Source: JALOAR01 sp041649615
Lineage (GTDB): Bacteria; Patescibacteriota; Minisyncoccia; UBA6257; Colwellbacteraceae
NCBI GenBank assembly: GCA_041649615.1
Contig: JBAZMT010000007.1
Location: 1 to 38,142, forward strand
Direction: 5' to 3'
DNA length: 38,142 nucleotides
Part shown: positions 9,301 to 15,599 of the stretch, one piece after another
Numbering within the stretch: position 1 is the first letter of the stretch
Layout: each line of letters opens with the position of its first letter
Position numbers and translations under genes: made by a program
Notes under the pieces: model-generated
What the model saw: only the letters and a program-made list of their open reading frames with translations
The model's database searches: none
Told to the model about the DNA's origin: nothing

Positions 9301-11405
9301 ATCTTGTAGAGGACAGCGGCGTGGGGGTCGCTGCCATCTTTAAAAGACATGTAACCGTATTTGAGATCGTCGGGATTAAACAAATGTTCGCCTGTCGCTC
9401 GATCGGTGGCGCCGGCTGCTCCAGAAATGAATGCGCGGGTAAAGTCGTCGCAATTAAAGGCGTCAGCATCATATAGGGCGGGATTCAACGTGTTACGGTT
9501 AAAGTAATTTTGCAGCTTGGCGACTTCTAGCCGTTGATCATTAGCGGGTGTTTCAGATATATAGTTGCCTAGCGCGGGATTCTTGAACCTACTGGTATCC
9601 GGGTCAAAAACGAAAGTGGGTGAAAGCAACTGGTTGACTCCGAAGATGGGACTGACGTATCCACCAGAAGCGTTGCGGAATAGTATGGATTGTACATCAT
9701 ATGCCCCATCGGCGAAGTCGCCGACGTCGTAACTTCCGCCGTACTTGTCATCGAATGCGTTGCGTACGGTTTCATTAATAGGCGAGACACGGCCATCGCT
9801 ACGTATGCTGGCCCAGCCGATGAACGGAGAATATACCCATGTGCCAGAAACGTCCTCACCAGCCTGCTGCATAGCAACGGCGTCGTCGAGCATCATCATC
9901 GGCTTGCCGGTGTTCTCGATGTAATCCATTATCTGGTAGTCGTCGAGGCCGAGACCATATTGCGTGGTCGCTATGTTCTTGAACTGGAGTGAGTCGCGGA
10001 GAACGTCGCGGGACGTTGGTTCTGCAGTGATATCGCCGACGGACACCTTACCGAAGTCGGCTTCGATCAGCTTCTGAAGAGGGATGAGTCCGCCGTCGTC
10101 GGCAACCTCCGCAACACCAATAAACGGTACATTGGTGTATGCGCCGGCGTACGTGGCCGGGTCCTTTGCTACCAGTTCAAATGGGACGGTGTAGCCACCG
10201 AACTCGGCGAGCGTTTTAAGCGTCTCGCTGGCAGGAACGTACTCGGACACGCGGCGAATTGCATCCTTGACTGACTCGGATTTAGTTAACTCCGCGCGGA
10301 CGTCACTCGGAGCAGAGCGCACGATGCTGAGTATCTCCTCGCTTAGCACGCCGGCACGCATCCTATCTAATCCATCGCCACTGAGATCGTTCGCGTAACC
10401 AAATAATTTCGACTCGATGTCGCTGAGCAAGTCGGTATTTTCCTGAACAAAATCATTGATTGAATCGACGGCCGACAGTGCATCATAATTCTGGCCATAC
10501 GCGGCACCAACCCACTTTTCAACGTTGGAATCGTAATTGGAGGTGATCTTATCGGTGACCAATGCAGCGGCATCCTTGAGCGAGTCTATACCGCCATACG
10601 CAGTCTGGTATATGGAATCAGCTGCGGTTTTATAATCGGATATGATGTCCAATAACTCTTCGGCGCTGGTGGCGGCGGATATGCGATAACTAGACATGTC
10701 GTATAGGTCCGTTACGCCATCGCTGCCAAGGGACGCAACGTTATCTATGCCGGCCCTCGCACGAGCAATCGCATCATCAATTGTAAGAGCAGGATCGGCC
10801 AGCGCGGCAAACCAGTCGGTTGTTTGAGTGTCGCGTATACTGGATACAGCAGTGTCACGGACGGACTGTAACTCCTGGATAGCACTTCTGAATTTATCCG
10901 ATATATAATTCTCATACTCAGACGTGTCCACCGAACTATAGTGAGGAATATTGATATCAGCAGCGACCGATTCGATCGCAGCCATATAGTCGTCGATGGA
11001 CTGCATCGGCTGGTAATACACCGATCCTCTCGAATACAGTGGGCTAATGCTGCTTATGTCGATCGGCTGGATGGAATCGATTGCATTCTGTGTGATCGTG
11101 GAGATGCTGTCCTTTGCCCGAGCGACAGTATTGTTGAGCGCATCAACCTTGGCCTGTAAATTAATTTTAGTGCCGGAAGCAGACGGTGACAAGGTCCATG
11201 TATCAGACGGCTCGTGATCGTAATCATCGACGTAACCAACATAATCCCTTGCCGCTTTTGCTTCGTTAGCGATTGCAGTGTTTTTCGCAACGAGCGCATC
11301 ACGCATATAGTCGGTTGACGAGCGGCGGTCCGAGCTGACCATGCTGCTGGCAGCGTCACCACTACCGCCAGCAGCCGCACCCAGAGCTGACAGATCTATG
11401 GCCAT
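3384..11405 (-). CDS. Giant 2673-residue protein with Cys-His-Asp peptidase-like segment and C-terminal PEGA domain
   Basis: This gene fills a fifth of the window. Start ATG at 11405 follows AGGTAACC three bases after the small gene upstream. Visible parts: a helical, Ser/Asp-rich N-terminus; residues about 640-730 with C652 (FNCDDFTRAF), H695 (DPHAAVLYKIG) and D719 (IYAYFDPLTDTW), an order seen in transglutaminase-like and papain-fold cysteine peptidases; a charged Lys/Asp/Ser/Pro/Glu linker near 890-970; a hydrophobic stretch near 1815-1843 (GTGFKAFTIGAFSYGALNAY); a ten-glycine run near 2500; and a PEGA beta domain near 2518-2588 (VLINGAELG...LLPGEYEVTVSATGY). No signal peptide is seen. The family is unknown to me. 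Candidate roles are a virion internal or tail-like protein that opens the cell envelope at entry, or a polymorphic surface protein. The size, single copy and lead position in the operon favour a virion component. Confidence 0.75.
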   Translation of the reverse strand: MAIDLSALGAAAGGSGDAASSMVSSDRRSSTDYMRDALVAKNTAIANEAKAARDYVGYVDDYDHEPSDTWTLSPSASGTKINLQAKVDALNNTVARAKDSISTITQNAIDSIQPIDISSISPLYSRGSVYYQPMQSIDDYMAAIESVAADINIPHYSSVDTSEYENYISDKFRSAIQELQSVRDTAVSSIRDTQTTDWFAALADPALTIDDAIARARAGIDNVASLGSDGVTDLYDMSSYRISAATSAEELLDIISDYKTAADSIYQTAYGGIDSLKDAAALVTDKITSNYDSNVEKWVGAAYGQNYDALSAVDSINDFVQENTDLLSDIESKLFGYANDLSGDGLDRMRAGVLSEEILSIVRSAPSDVRAELTKSESVKDAIRRVSEYVPASETLKTLAEFGGYTVPFELVAKDPATYAGAYTNVPFIGVAEVADDGGLIPLQKLIEADFGKVSVGDITAEPTSRDVLRDSLQFKNIATTQYGLGLDDYQIMDYIENTGKPMMMLDDAVAMQQAGEDVSGTWVYSPFIGWASIRSDGRVSPINETVRNAFDDKYGGSYDVGDFADGAYDVQSILFRNASGGYVSPIFGVNQLLSPTFVFDPDTSRFKNPALGNYISETPANDQRLEVAKLQNYFNRNTLNPALYDADAFNCDDFTRAFISGAAGATDRATGEHLFNPDDLKYGYMSFKDGSDPHAAVLYKIGERTFENGVVPIYAYFDPLTDTWVDTSDYGGDVDYIIVTDDVTVSKDTITFIEPESVYVGPDSTYTARDFTEGVIVSPSAVAQSASKMIGYDVDKQSTIPRTELDTNLDLYGRIALDMLVHRSNSTGFTDDGINISGMSFSELAALDSILKGGGADYIAVQAGIESSIPSVSVTGGAPEPTLHVQYWGENTVNRVVNAITGGGDKKDDGPSLDSPSTFTSATKESDKESDKKAGTPIVPEGADKDTKVKRVESTPVAEVPAEPVTLLPGIISAPSIPTTSSTEQWPSEHFAPVITIDGKTYTPAEKTQYADVPAYITQVPVEPEKPSLYQRLLEHYSSVDMSALATTLNIPADVAIYTSEQKMDDLDLLKTHTEDLIELNERGRSELMTPAITRLLMGGVVAPIEIDNHTFTIPEVVEIVCKYGTDQDIKTLASSSTASDALLKNNRALWSEAKSRVETVDERAARVDAVKSSNTDTWVKVNQSVFGKGKLDIDDGRVHVSAGGDILIKQDDLDDMREESGYNAGIVQQYTVPVGMDVDVYIDRRLSNYSTGTSYTGEIRLTDEGKQWRNTLYGDTVVSLMTTPLTGRPVLPSLTSEEKEFFAYSLDDQQTNVIASPVDSVLYDSPITLPPPVSRILDDELYDAIIDRQSINLVASDPSIAIALKYQSEWVDKGWIDLGGELTPDGTARLDSIINNSIIGGDYATETERKFAFSFADADQLEKIRVEAGSKLSPSETAITGEPDKTWTERALGWVGVAENILYRPAFDDPVLNTAVAATGFLPIGKLASVSKKALTGLAHTDDGIEFLARSFWKSDNIDDQARALIDAEKRLDPSGYARFVDTLKAHDGFAAISTRADSIKAAARVVDPDWINSATYSDVSKAVFTQDGITSLATMTGRDLEDLRSVVTDPEKFELLATTRADAIELSGSFRRGPEFHSTEEAAQLLDWGAYQELLASKSAGTIADIKTRTGLGADIDAAVETGKQRIAFEAANGKTVSEVASSKPIKDITQREAALLSDAEFAQQATRCSGEAEFADLIQRRNLGLVDLARERMQSLGKTVDSTDWEILNRVASGGKISVGETERLKTLSGTIGVKTVCDAILGNITYNGIKGAFGTGFKAFTIGAFSYGALNAYSFIAFYGEEGEQGGITFAPMAAPDDPVKYAETVQRGIDIYQLWDNRFDDSLFTTLLELPYAKYIIPTMEPALDYHFMTSTGILMAHRDAMIEKGVWTLDGGQTIRAYDAGGNIVDVNIGRALTRDEYLDALEDDLSYLNYLEPAVAAEYVGALQAERGITDQRLIDACVGTDAVIYEYNIKQAMPDVVKQAVASSEANELRNSGLWDVNPAIMAQKIDAFVSAGGNLNDKWRLPEVQASFKNSDGTWNTEKLSAAVQRGQLSLYNLNTHSTGAIDTLIDQSNWDPNLHGIRSELLSDKDTLSGILNRGVLTDTSVKGMVVTGTIPGSLAYLTPYEDLAGLPESIARGGPTVDSDYHARVVLLADPTVIPPEDKAAWLEKMNPTFSDLTEEEQIYAYGLLYSEGAIGRGELYQHVGDGGQKIILDTVTTKGDGARDWFVSKLPSTGFVAPSVPRVSVEPVEPTRIDLNAYIKSGKGRWVNPADYPEISKTIGRMHGDGAMFAATYYTPEYQAELERLALEDPDAASILFLIGAGAAISDPTLDIDRIDNVIAGLHSESLRRSINEYMSDVTNFDRNGQADTTHDGRVDGINYTWIIAGKTYKVPLTDSQFDPTWVLDIHTGEKIYAEEYGITIDYGKYVDYIEGRTSDSQAWATAATQAAAKEFGGGGGGGGGGSSSRSYYSSATTGVFVDCNVAATVLINGAELGRSGELIPLLPGEYEVTVSATGYTSKTMVVTVLSTKATNLSVTLYQGEITICDMVDSVGGVFALTNEHFVYCYCMYRGWTQAAAEMLKHMDKPGMFPDITRNDVKYIYYIVTGDYDAAEALVDTGTVCEVE

Positions 11406-11407
11406 GG

Positions 11408-11512
11408 TTACCTACTCTTGAGCCGCTCGAGCTTATCGAGTGCTTCTTTCTTAATACGGTTAAGTTCGGCCTGCTTTTCTCGCTTAATTCGGTCGAGCAC
11501 ATCTTCGGGCAT
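11408..11512 (-). CDS. 34-residue coiled-coil peptide at the head of the giant-protein operon
   Basis: A short Lys/Glu-rich helix with heptad leucines and isoleucines (ILDRIKREKQAEL-like pattern). I start it at the ATG at 11512 because a TATA-like element (11535-11545) lies about 28 bases upstream, the spacing of an archaeal leaderless gene. A longer reading starting at 11626 would add 38 residues but would overlap the start of the divergent nuclease gene. It may be a translational leader for the giant gene three bases downstream, or a small virion peptide. Short length keeps confidence modest. Confidence 0.45.
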   Translation of the reverse strand: MPEDVLDRIKREKQAELNRIKKEALDKLERLKSR

Positions 11513-11534
11513 AAGGTTATCTATGGAGTGACGA

Positions 11535-11545
11535 CTATTTAATAG
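11535..11545. promoter_or_regulatory. Bidirectional TATA element between the giant operon and the thermonuclease gene
   Basis: CTATTTAATAG is nearly palindromic and fits the archaeal TATA consensus on both strands. It is about 28 bases from the ATG at 11512 on the minus strand, giving a leaderless transcript. It lies about 71 bases before the plus-strand ATG at 11611, which would then have a leader of some 45 bases carrying GGAGGTGA. Confidence 0.5.
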
Positions 11546-11610
11546 CGTATGATCGAAGTAATGATCGAGATAGGGACCATACCATCTGTCATCGTACCGG
11601 AGGTGATGGA

Positions 11611-12726
11611 ATGGCAGACGATGCAACCGACATCAAAGCAAGAGCACTCGTAATGAACGTGATGGGGGATATCTGGCAGCTGGGGCTGACCAGGGATCGC
11701 GGCCGGGATGCGATGAACAACAAGATGCCAGCGATACCATTCATGGTAGCTGCCAGGGAAGAGGTTGCCGCGGCGCAGGCCGACCTGGACACGTTGACCG
11801 CTTTCGTGTCAGAGAACGCGTCGGACCTGGACCCAGAGTTCTATGCGAGAAAGATAGCGTCACTGCAGTTGCAGCTAGATGGGTTCAACGACACCCTGCC
11901 GGTTCCGCAGCTGACCGTCGAAGAAGAAGCGAGCGAGGAGATATCGGGAACGGTAACGAAGGTGGACGACGGCGACACGATATTCATTGGTGACAAGGAA
12001 ATAAGGCTGGCAGCGATAGACTCACCAGAGAAGGGGACGGAGCGAGGGCAGCGGGCAAAGGAATACCTGGAAAACCTGGTACTGGGAAAGCACGTTATCG
12101 TGAAGATAGACAAGTACCAGGGAGTGGAGATATATGGCCGAGTTCTGGGGGTGGTGTTCATGGGAGATACGAACGTCAACCTGGAAATGGTACGCCACTG
12201 TCTGGCCGAACCGAACACGAAGTTTGGACGGCACAATTGGGTGGACCCAGAGGAGATCAAGCGGGCCGGGGAGGCGTGCACCACAACTTATGTCGGATAT
12301 GGTATTGTGAAGGTGTACTCGAGTAAGACCAACTCGAGCATTTACGTCGACGGGGAGGATACTGGCAAAGTGACGCCTGCAGAAATCGATCTGCCAGTGG
12401 GGAGACACGAGATAATGTGTACCACTGTCGGATCAACGCCAGATAGAATGACAATTGACGTGAAGCCGGGGAAGGTAGAAGTAAAGCTGTTCCCGATAAC
12501 CATGCCGGCAAACAGCGGGTTGGCTGAAGTATCGTCCGTGCCGCCAGGAGCAGAGTTCGTCGTGGACGACGTGCCTATGGGACAGACGCCAACAACGATA
12601 GAGTTGTCATCAGATCAACAGCACGTGTTCGCGTTCTACATGATAGGGTACTCACCGGACGTGACCAGCCTGGTGGTGCCAGCGGGTAGAAGAGTGGCAG
12701 TGAACGCGGTTATGCAAAAAGAATGA
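11611..12726 (+). CDS. Thermonuclease (SNase family) with two C-terminal PEGA domains
   Basis: A 371-residue protein in three parts. Residues 1-110 are helical. Residues about 112-205 are a staphylococcal-nuclease domain with the catalytic set intact: metal-site DDGD (119-122), R132, D137-S-P-E140 and R177 in YGR. Such enzymes cleave DNA and RNA phosphodiester bonds with calcium. Residues about 231-298 and 304-370 are two PEGA-type beta domains (SSIYVDGEDTG...LPVGRHEI; AEFVVDDVPMGQTPTTI), common in archaeal surface proteins. No signal peptide is evident, so export would need another route or the enzyme acts inside the cell or virion. GGAGGTGA precedes the ATG. It diverges from the giant operon, which also carries a PEGA domain and a decayed SNase, suggesting shared origin or joint function. 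Confidence 0.85.
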   Translation: MADDATDIKARALVMNVMGDIWQLGLTRDRGRDAMNNKMPAIPFMVAAREEVAAAQADLDTLTAFVSENASDLDPEFYARKIASLQLQLDGFNDTLPVPQLTVEEEASEEISGTVTKVDDGDTIFIGDKEIRLAAIDSPEKGTERGQRAKEYLENLVLGKHVIVKIDKYQGVEIYGRVLGVVFMGDTNVNLEMVRHCLAEPNTKFGRHNWVDPEEIKRAGEACTTTYVGYGIVKVYSSKTNSSIYVDGEDTGKVTPAEIDLPVGRHEIMCTTVGSTPDRMTIDVKPGKVEVKLFPITMPANSGLAEVSSVPPGAEFVVDDVPMGQTPTTIELSSDQQHVFAFYMIGYSPDVTSLVVPAGRRVAVNAVMQKE

Positions 12727-12731
12727 GGATG

Positions 12732-12755
12732 GTAATCGGCTGCTAGGCCGATTAC
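12732..12755. terminator. Hairpin between convergent genes
   Basis: GTAATCGGC (12732-12740) and GCCGATTAC (12747-12755) form a perfect nine-base-pair stem with a six-base loop. It sits six bases after the plus-strand nuclease stop and covers the stop codon of the convergent gene, so it could end transcription in both directions or protect 3' ends. Confidence 0.6.
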
Positions 12756-12988
12756 TTTCCAAGCTTCTGACCGATACAGGCCCGGAGGGCCTTCGGGTGC
12801 TCCATACCAGCGGGCATTCCCTTCGTGGCAGTCGCACACTCTCTGGCGGCTGCAGTGAACCTCTCGGTGTAGGGCTTCAGGTGCTCGGGGGTAACACCCT
12901 CGGGGAACGATTCCTTCGCGAAATAAACCCCACCGTTGGGGTTACGCTTCACGATCAGCTTTCCAAGGTCGGCAAGTCTATGCGCCAT
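12752..12988 (-). CDS. Small basic hypothetical protein
   Basis: A 78-residue protein rich in Lys and Arg with two conserved-looking cysteines in the second half (AARECATATKG and ALRACIGQKLGK). The glycine-rich KRNPNGGVYFAKE segment and the repeated helix ends give it the look of small nucleic-acid-associated proteins of archaeal viruses, but I do not recognise a family. A TATA-like element (rc of 13012-13019) lies 27 bases upstream of its ATG, which suggests a leaderless transcript; that element overlaps the start codon of the divergent gene at 13015. Confidence 0.55.
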   Translation of the reverse strand: MAHRLADLGKLIVKRNPNGGVYFAKESFPEGVTPEHLKPYTERFTAAARECATATKGMPAGMEHPKALRACIGQKLGK

Positions 12989-13014
12989 AGATACAACTGT
13001 GACTTCTGAAGTAT

Positions 13015-13260
13015 ATGAATGAAGCGCAAAAAGAAGAATTATTTTGCGAAATGCTTAAGTACCTGCGGTACATAGTGAACATCATGTTCCGACCGAAGTG
13101 CAGCGACGAAACCAAGCGTCGACTGGCACCGTACCGTGAAGAGGGAACATGGGACGGAGCAATAAACAAAGTACTGGATTTGGTGGATGAATATGAGCGA
13201 AGAACTGAAAGTGCTGTGCGAGATAAGAGACGCGATCCACATGCTGACCGGACTGCCTGA
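13015..13260 (+). CDS. Small hypothetical protein
   Basis: An 81-residue helical protein (EELFCEMLKYLRYIVNIMF, then TWDGAINKVLDLVDEYERR). It begins the plus-strand run 13015-14641 and lies only 26 bases from the divergent ATG at 12988. Its last 68 bases overlap the next gene. The overlap lies in its Arg-rich tail (RRTESAVRDKRRDPHADRTA), which is probably shaped by the downstream reading frame. Function unknown. Confidence 0.5.
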   Translation: MNEAQKEELFCEMLKYLRYIVNIMFRPKCSDETKRRLAPYREEGTWDGAINKVLDLVDEYERRTESAVRDKRRDPHADRTA

Positions 13261-13591
13261 GAACAACGTTGAGTTTGTGAACACATGCGCGGTTGCGCAG
13301 GAAACAGCTATGCAAGCGACGCCGGACCCGTATACTGATCCAGCTAACTTCCTGCTGCTGGTGATGAAGGCGTTCGCGGTAAGACCGGGGAACGCACGGT
13401 CCAGTTTCACCAACGACCGGCTGGCGGCAGTGCTGGGGTACGAATCAACGACCGCGCACATATCGGCACTGAAGGAGTTGGTCGGCAAGGGAGATGTAGT
13501 AAAGGAAGACAGAAAGAGATACAACCCATTGACAGGGCGCCCAGTGGATTCGTACAAGGTGGCGGAGCATGGCAGAGATAATACCGCGTGA
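13193..13591 (+). CDS. Winged-helix-like protein
   Basis: A 132-residue protein. The ATG at 13193 is chosen over 13187 because GGTGG (13182-13186) is six bases from it. Residues about 1-50 are helical. Residues about 55-120 look like a winged helix: FLLLVMKAFAV, FTNDRLAAVLGYESTTAHISALKELVGKGDVVKED, then a wing ending KVAEHG. The second block resembles the recognition part of MarR/replication-initiator-type domains. A role as a transcription regulator or DNA replication accessory is plausible; I cannot choose. The stop lies past the start of the following gene (23 bases overlap). Confidence 0.6.
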   Translation: MSEELKVLCEIRDAIHMLTGLPENNVEFVNTCAVAQETAMQATPDPYTDPANFLLLVMKAFAVRPGNARSSFTNDRLAAVLGYESTTAHISALKELVGKGDVVKEDRKRYNPLTGRPVDSYKVAEHGRDNTA

Positions 13592-13928
13592 CTGGGAGCC
13601 GCGAGTCGCCGAAAGAGATGAACTTTGGGATCGATACGAGAAAGTATCGAGACGGGTATCACAACGGGATGAGCAGATAGCAGAGCTAGAGGCCGATATC
13701 GCGGCAAAGGACGCTCGGATTGCCGAGCTGGAGGAGGCGCTGAGGCCGTTCGCTGTAATTGCTGATCTTTCTAGAGACGGATTGCCATGCGAAGGATATG
13801 GCTTCGCGCGCATCGGAGATTGCCGGAAGGCCCGCGCCACGCTCGCATGGCAACGATTCGAGGAGGATGTTCGGCGTAACGCTGTTAGGATCGCTCGCGA
13901 GGACACGCCGGGGGTGAGTAACGAGTGA
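13569..13928 (+). CDS. Phage-type small coiled-coil protein
   Basis: A 119-residue protein with a coiled coil at about 25-58 (RDEQIAELEADIAAKDARIAELEEAL) running into LRPFAVIADLSRDG and GDCRKARATLAW. The coiled coil followed by EALRPFA and a final R-KAR-AL helix is a pattern I know from many small hypothetical proteins of tailed phages and archaeal viruses; its job is undefined. GGCGGAG precedes the ATG. Its stop overlaps the next start as GTGA. Confidence 0.65.
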   Translation: MAEIIPRDWEPRVAERDELWDRYEKVSRRVSQRDEQIAELEADIAAKDARIAELEEALRPFAVIADLSRDGLPCEGYGFARIGDCRKARATLAWQRFEEDVRRNAVRIAREDTPGVSNE

Positions 13929-14641
13929 TAGTGCGCGTGTCGCCAAACGAACAGGGATCGCCGAGATGGAAAGCACTCAACCGAGTGCTGAGTAGGCATC
14001 CGGATCGGTACGAAGTTACATGGACGGAGCCCGGAATCGACGTGCTATTCGAGGATATCGCTGGATTCGAATGGAAGGAACCAGCAGACCTGGTCAGCAG
14101 TATGTTCAACGGCCACATGGCCAGCCAGAGGAGGCAGGCGAAGAAACTGGGAGTGCCGTGTTACGTCCTGGTGATGGGATCGCTGGCTGACGTGATCAAC
14201 GCAATACCAAGGACGGGGGCAAACGGAGCGCGGCCCGCGGAAGAAATATCACGCGACGCGAATAGAATAATAAAAGGCGCAGCCAAGCTGGCGGCGTCCA
14301 ATTTTCCAGTGCTGACGCCGGGACCGCACGGCGTAGCGATGGAACTGATGGTGTCAATAGCGAATGCGCTCGAGGCGAACGACATTGCGCTACCAGGGGT
14401 GAAGGCAGAGAGCACGCAGGAAGCGATGATGCGGTGCCTGCCACGGGTTGGACCAACTCTGTCTGGAGAGATGGTCAAGGCGGGTATCAGAGTGAAGCTG
14501 GTAGCAAACCTGACGAAAAAAGGCAAAGATGGAAAGATCACGCGGTCGGATGATCATATCATCAGGGACACTGGCGTACTCAGGATGGTACCGGGGATGG
14601 GGCCAGTGACTGCGAAAGATGTTATAAAAGAACTAGAGTAA
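13925..14641 (+). CDS. ERCC4-type nuclease with helix-hairpin-helix (XPF/Mus81/Hef-like)
   Basis: A 238-residue protein starting at GTG (GTGA overlap). Residues about 36-100 follow the ERCC4 nuclease layout: a strand ending in IDVLFED, AGFEWKEPADL in place of the usual ERKxxxD motif, a helix with SSMFNGHMASQRRQAKKL, then YVLVMG. Glu, Lys and Asp of the motif remain, Arg is Trp. The C-terminal 70 residues contain two helix-hairpin-helix-like elements (CLPRVGPTLSGEMV; LRMVPGMGPVTAKDVI). Family members cut branched or flapped DNA during repair and replication fork processing. In a virus this would fit recombination-dependent replication or resolution of branched genomes. The nuclease assignment is good; activity depends on tolerance of the Trp change. 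Confidence 0.75.
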   Translation: MIVRVSPNEQGSPRWKALNRVLSRHPDRYEVTWTEPGIDVLFEDIAGFEWKEPADLVSSMFNGHMASQRRQAKKLGVPCYVLVMGSLADVINAIPRTGANGARPAEEISRDANRIIKGAAKLAASNFPVLTPGPHGVAMELMVSIANALEANDIALPGVKAESTQEAMMRCLPRVGPTLSGEMVKAGIRVKLVANLTKKGKDGKITRSDDHIIRDTGVLRMVPGMGPVTAKDVIKELE

Positions 14642-14642
14642 T

Positions 14643-14663
14643 GGCGGGTACACCGTACCCGCC
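14643..14663. terminator. Hairpin between convergent genes
   Basis: GGCGGGTAC (14643-14651) and GTACCCGCC (14655-14663) form a perfect nine-base-pair, GC-rich stem with a three-base loop. It begins right after the stop of the ERCC4 gene and lies between it and the convergent membrane-protein gene ending at 14672. Confidence 0.6.
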
Positions 14664-14671
14664 TGGCGCCA

Positions 14672-14995
14672 TCATATGACCCCGAAATCGTGTAGTCGTC
14701 CCAGCAATACGAGCGCGAGGGTGCAAATACCTGTCCCGATCGCAATCCCACCGAGAGCATACTGAATTTTGTGGTCGATCCTGTCGAGTCGCCGCCCGTG
14801 TTCAGGTATCACCTGCGTGACCGAATCGAGCGTGATACACTTATCTTCAAGCGCATCGATGCGGTCGTCGAGCTTGGTCACGCGAGCACAGATACCATAC
14901 GGGCCGCTGATCTTATCGATTATGGTGTCGAGCTTACTATTGATGACAAGGATCGATTCTTCCGGGGTGGTGGGAACCGGTGTCATCTGTTTCAC
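14672..14995 (-). CDS. Coiled-coil membrane protein, haemolysin XhlA-like (lysis accessory)
   Basis: A 107-residue protein: residues about 15-75 are a charged coiled coil (VTKLDDRIDALEDK, HGRRLDRIDHKIQ), followed by one membrane segment at about 80-98 (ALGGIAIGTGICTLALVLL) and a short tail. This build matches XhlA-type proteins that accompany holins in phage lysis cassettes. It directly follows a two-helix membrane protein. The GTG at 14995 overlaps the preceding stop (GTGA); an ATG at 14986 is an alternative. Lysis is an inference from architecture; a virion membrane protein is the main alternative. Confidence 0.65.
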   Translation of the reverse strand: MKQMTPVPTTPEESILVINSKLDTIIDKISGPYGICARVTKLDDRIDALEDKCITLDSVTQVIPEHGRRLDRIDHKIQYALGGIAIGTGICTLALVLLGRLHDFGVI

Positions 14996-15210
14996 TTACC
15001 GATTTTAATCTTGCCACCAGAACCAATGGCCCGAACGGCCATGACAGCGATACCAATTATCACCCACGATACCTGCGCAAGCTGCTGGATCTGAGTCTCG
15101 GACAGTTCGACGGCGCCGAACGACACGATCAGACCAGCCACAAGCACTACGAACCCTATCCACTCGGTCTTGCTTTCCCAAATAGGCTTCTCTTCTGGCG
15201 TAGCGATCAC
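14992..15210 (-). CDS. Holin-like small membrane protein
   Basis: A 72-residue protein with the phrase PIWESKTEWIGFVVLVAGLI, a second membrane helix (QVSWVIIGIAVMAVRAIG) and a Lys-rich tail. The SKT-W opening followed by two helices is typical of small phage holin-type proteins. I use the GTG at 15210, just after a TATA box (15251-15258) and a 20-base palindrome. An ATG at 15297 in the same frame would read back through those elements and overlap the upstream gene by 38 bases. The gene and the following XhlA-like gene form a separately promoted pair. Holins make membrane lesions; whether this one works so in an archaeal membrane is unknown. Confidence 0.65.
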   Translation of the reverse strand: MIATPEEKPIWESKTEWIGFVVLVAGLIVSFGAVELSETQIQQLAQVSWVIIGIAVMAVRAIGSGGKIKIGK

Positions 15211-15211
15211 C

Positions 15212-15231
15212 TTCCGTGCACGTGCACGGAA
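15212..15231. promoter_or_regulatory. 20-bp perfect palindrome at the start of the holin-like transcript (operator candidate)
   Basis: TTCCGTGCACGTGCACGGAA reads identically on both strands. It lies immediately before the GTG start at 15210 and spans the expected transcription start (about 26 bases after the centre of the TATA box at 15251-15258). A dimeric repressor bound here would block initiation. Confidence 0.6.
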
Positions 15232-15250
15232 TGTACTAGGGCGGCCGGGA

Positions 15251-15258
15251 TATAAAAG
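15251..15258 (-). promoter_or_regulatory. TATA box for the membrane-protein pair
   Basis: On the minus strand this reads CTTTTATA, a full match to the archaeal consensus YTTWWAWA. It lies just beyond the stop of the upstream gene (15260), so the two membrane proteins can be expressed independently of the rest of the leftward operon. Confidence 0.6.
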
Positions 15259-15259
15259 G

Positions 15260-15598
15260 TTAGGGTTGCTCCAAGAATACAATCTTGGAGTCGCCACCAG
15301 GCAGTTCGAATAGAATCACAGGACCGGTCGGGATCTTTATGTCGGAAACCGCGTTGTGTAGCAACACCGTGGACTCGTCGCATATAACACACGTAGCCAG
15401 CGCATACGTCTTAGATTTCCTATCAAATGTAACTTCACCGGACCCGACCATGTTACTGAGCCGGTATCGAAGCATGACTGATCTTTTATGCTTGTCATAC
15501 GGGTCGGACACGTCGAATATCAGATCAACGAGATCGGGCACTCCGAGACTACCGTCTCGCATCAGATAGCCAAGAATTTGCTTGTCAATATAGTCCAT
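15260..15598 (-). CDS. Winged-helix-like small protein
   Basis: A 112-residue protein. The ATG at 15598 follows GGAGTGG at good spacing and the upstream stop by one base; a start at 15631 would reach into the upstream gene. The first 70 residues (YIDKQILGYLMRDGSLGVPDLVDLIFD, RYRLSNMVGSGEVTFDRKSKTYAL) have the pattern of a winged helix that reads a short recognition helix and a basic wing. The rest is a beta-rich tail with two cysteines. Candidate regulator of this operon or of the neighbouring lysis-like pair. Confidence 0.6.
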   Translation of the reverse strand: MDYIDKQILGYLMRDGSLGVPDLVDLIFDVSDPYDKHKRSVMLRYRLSNMVGSGEVTFDRKSKTYALATCVICDESTVLLHNAVSDIKIPTGPVILFELPGGDSKIVFLEQP

Positions 15599-15599
15599 A

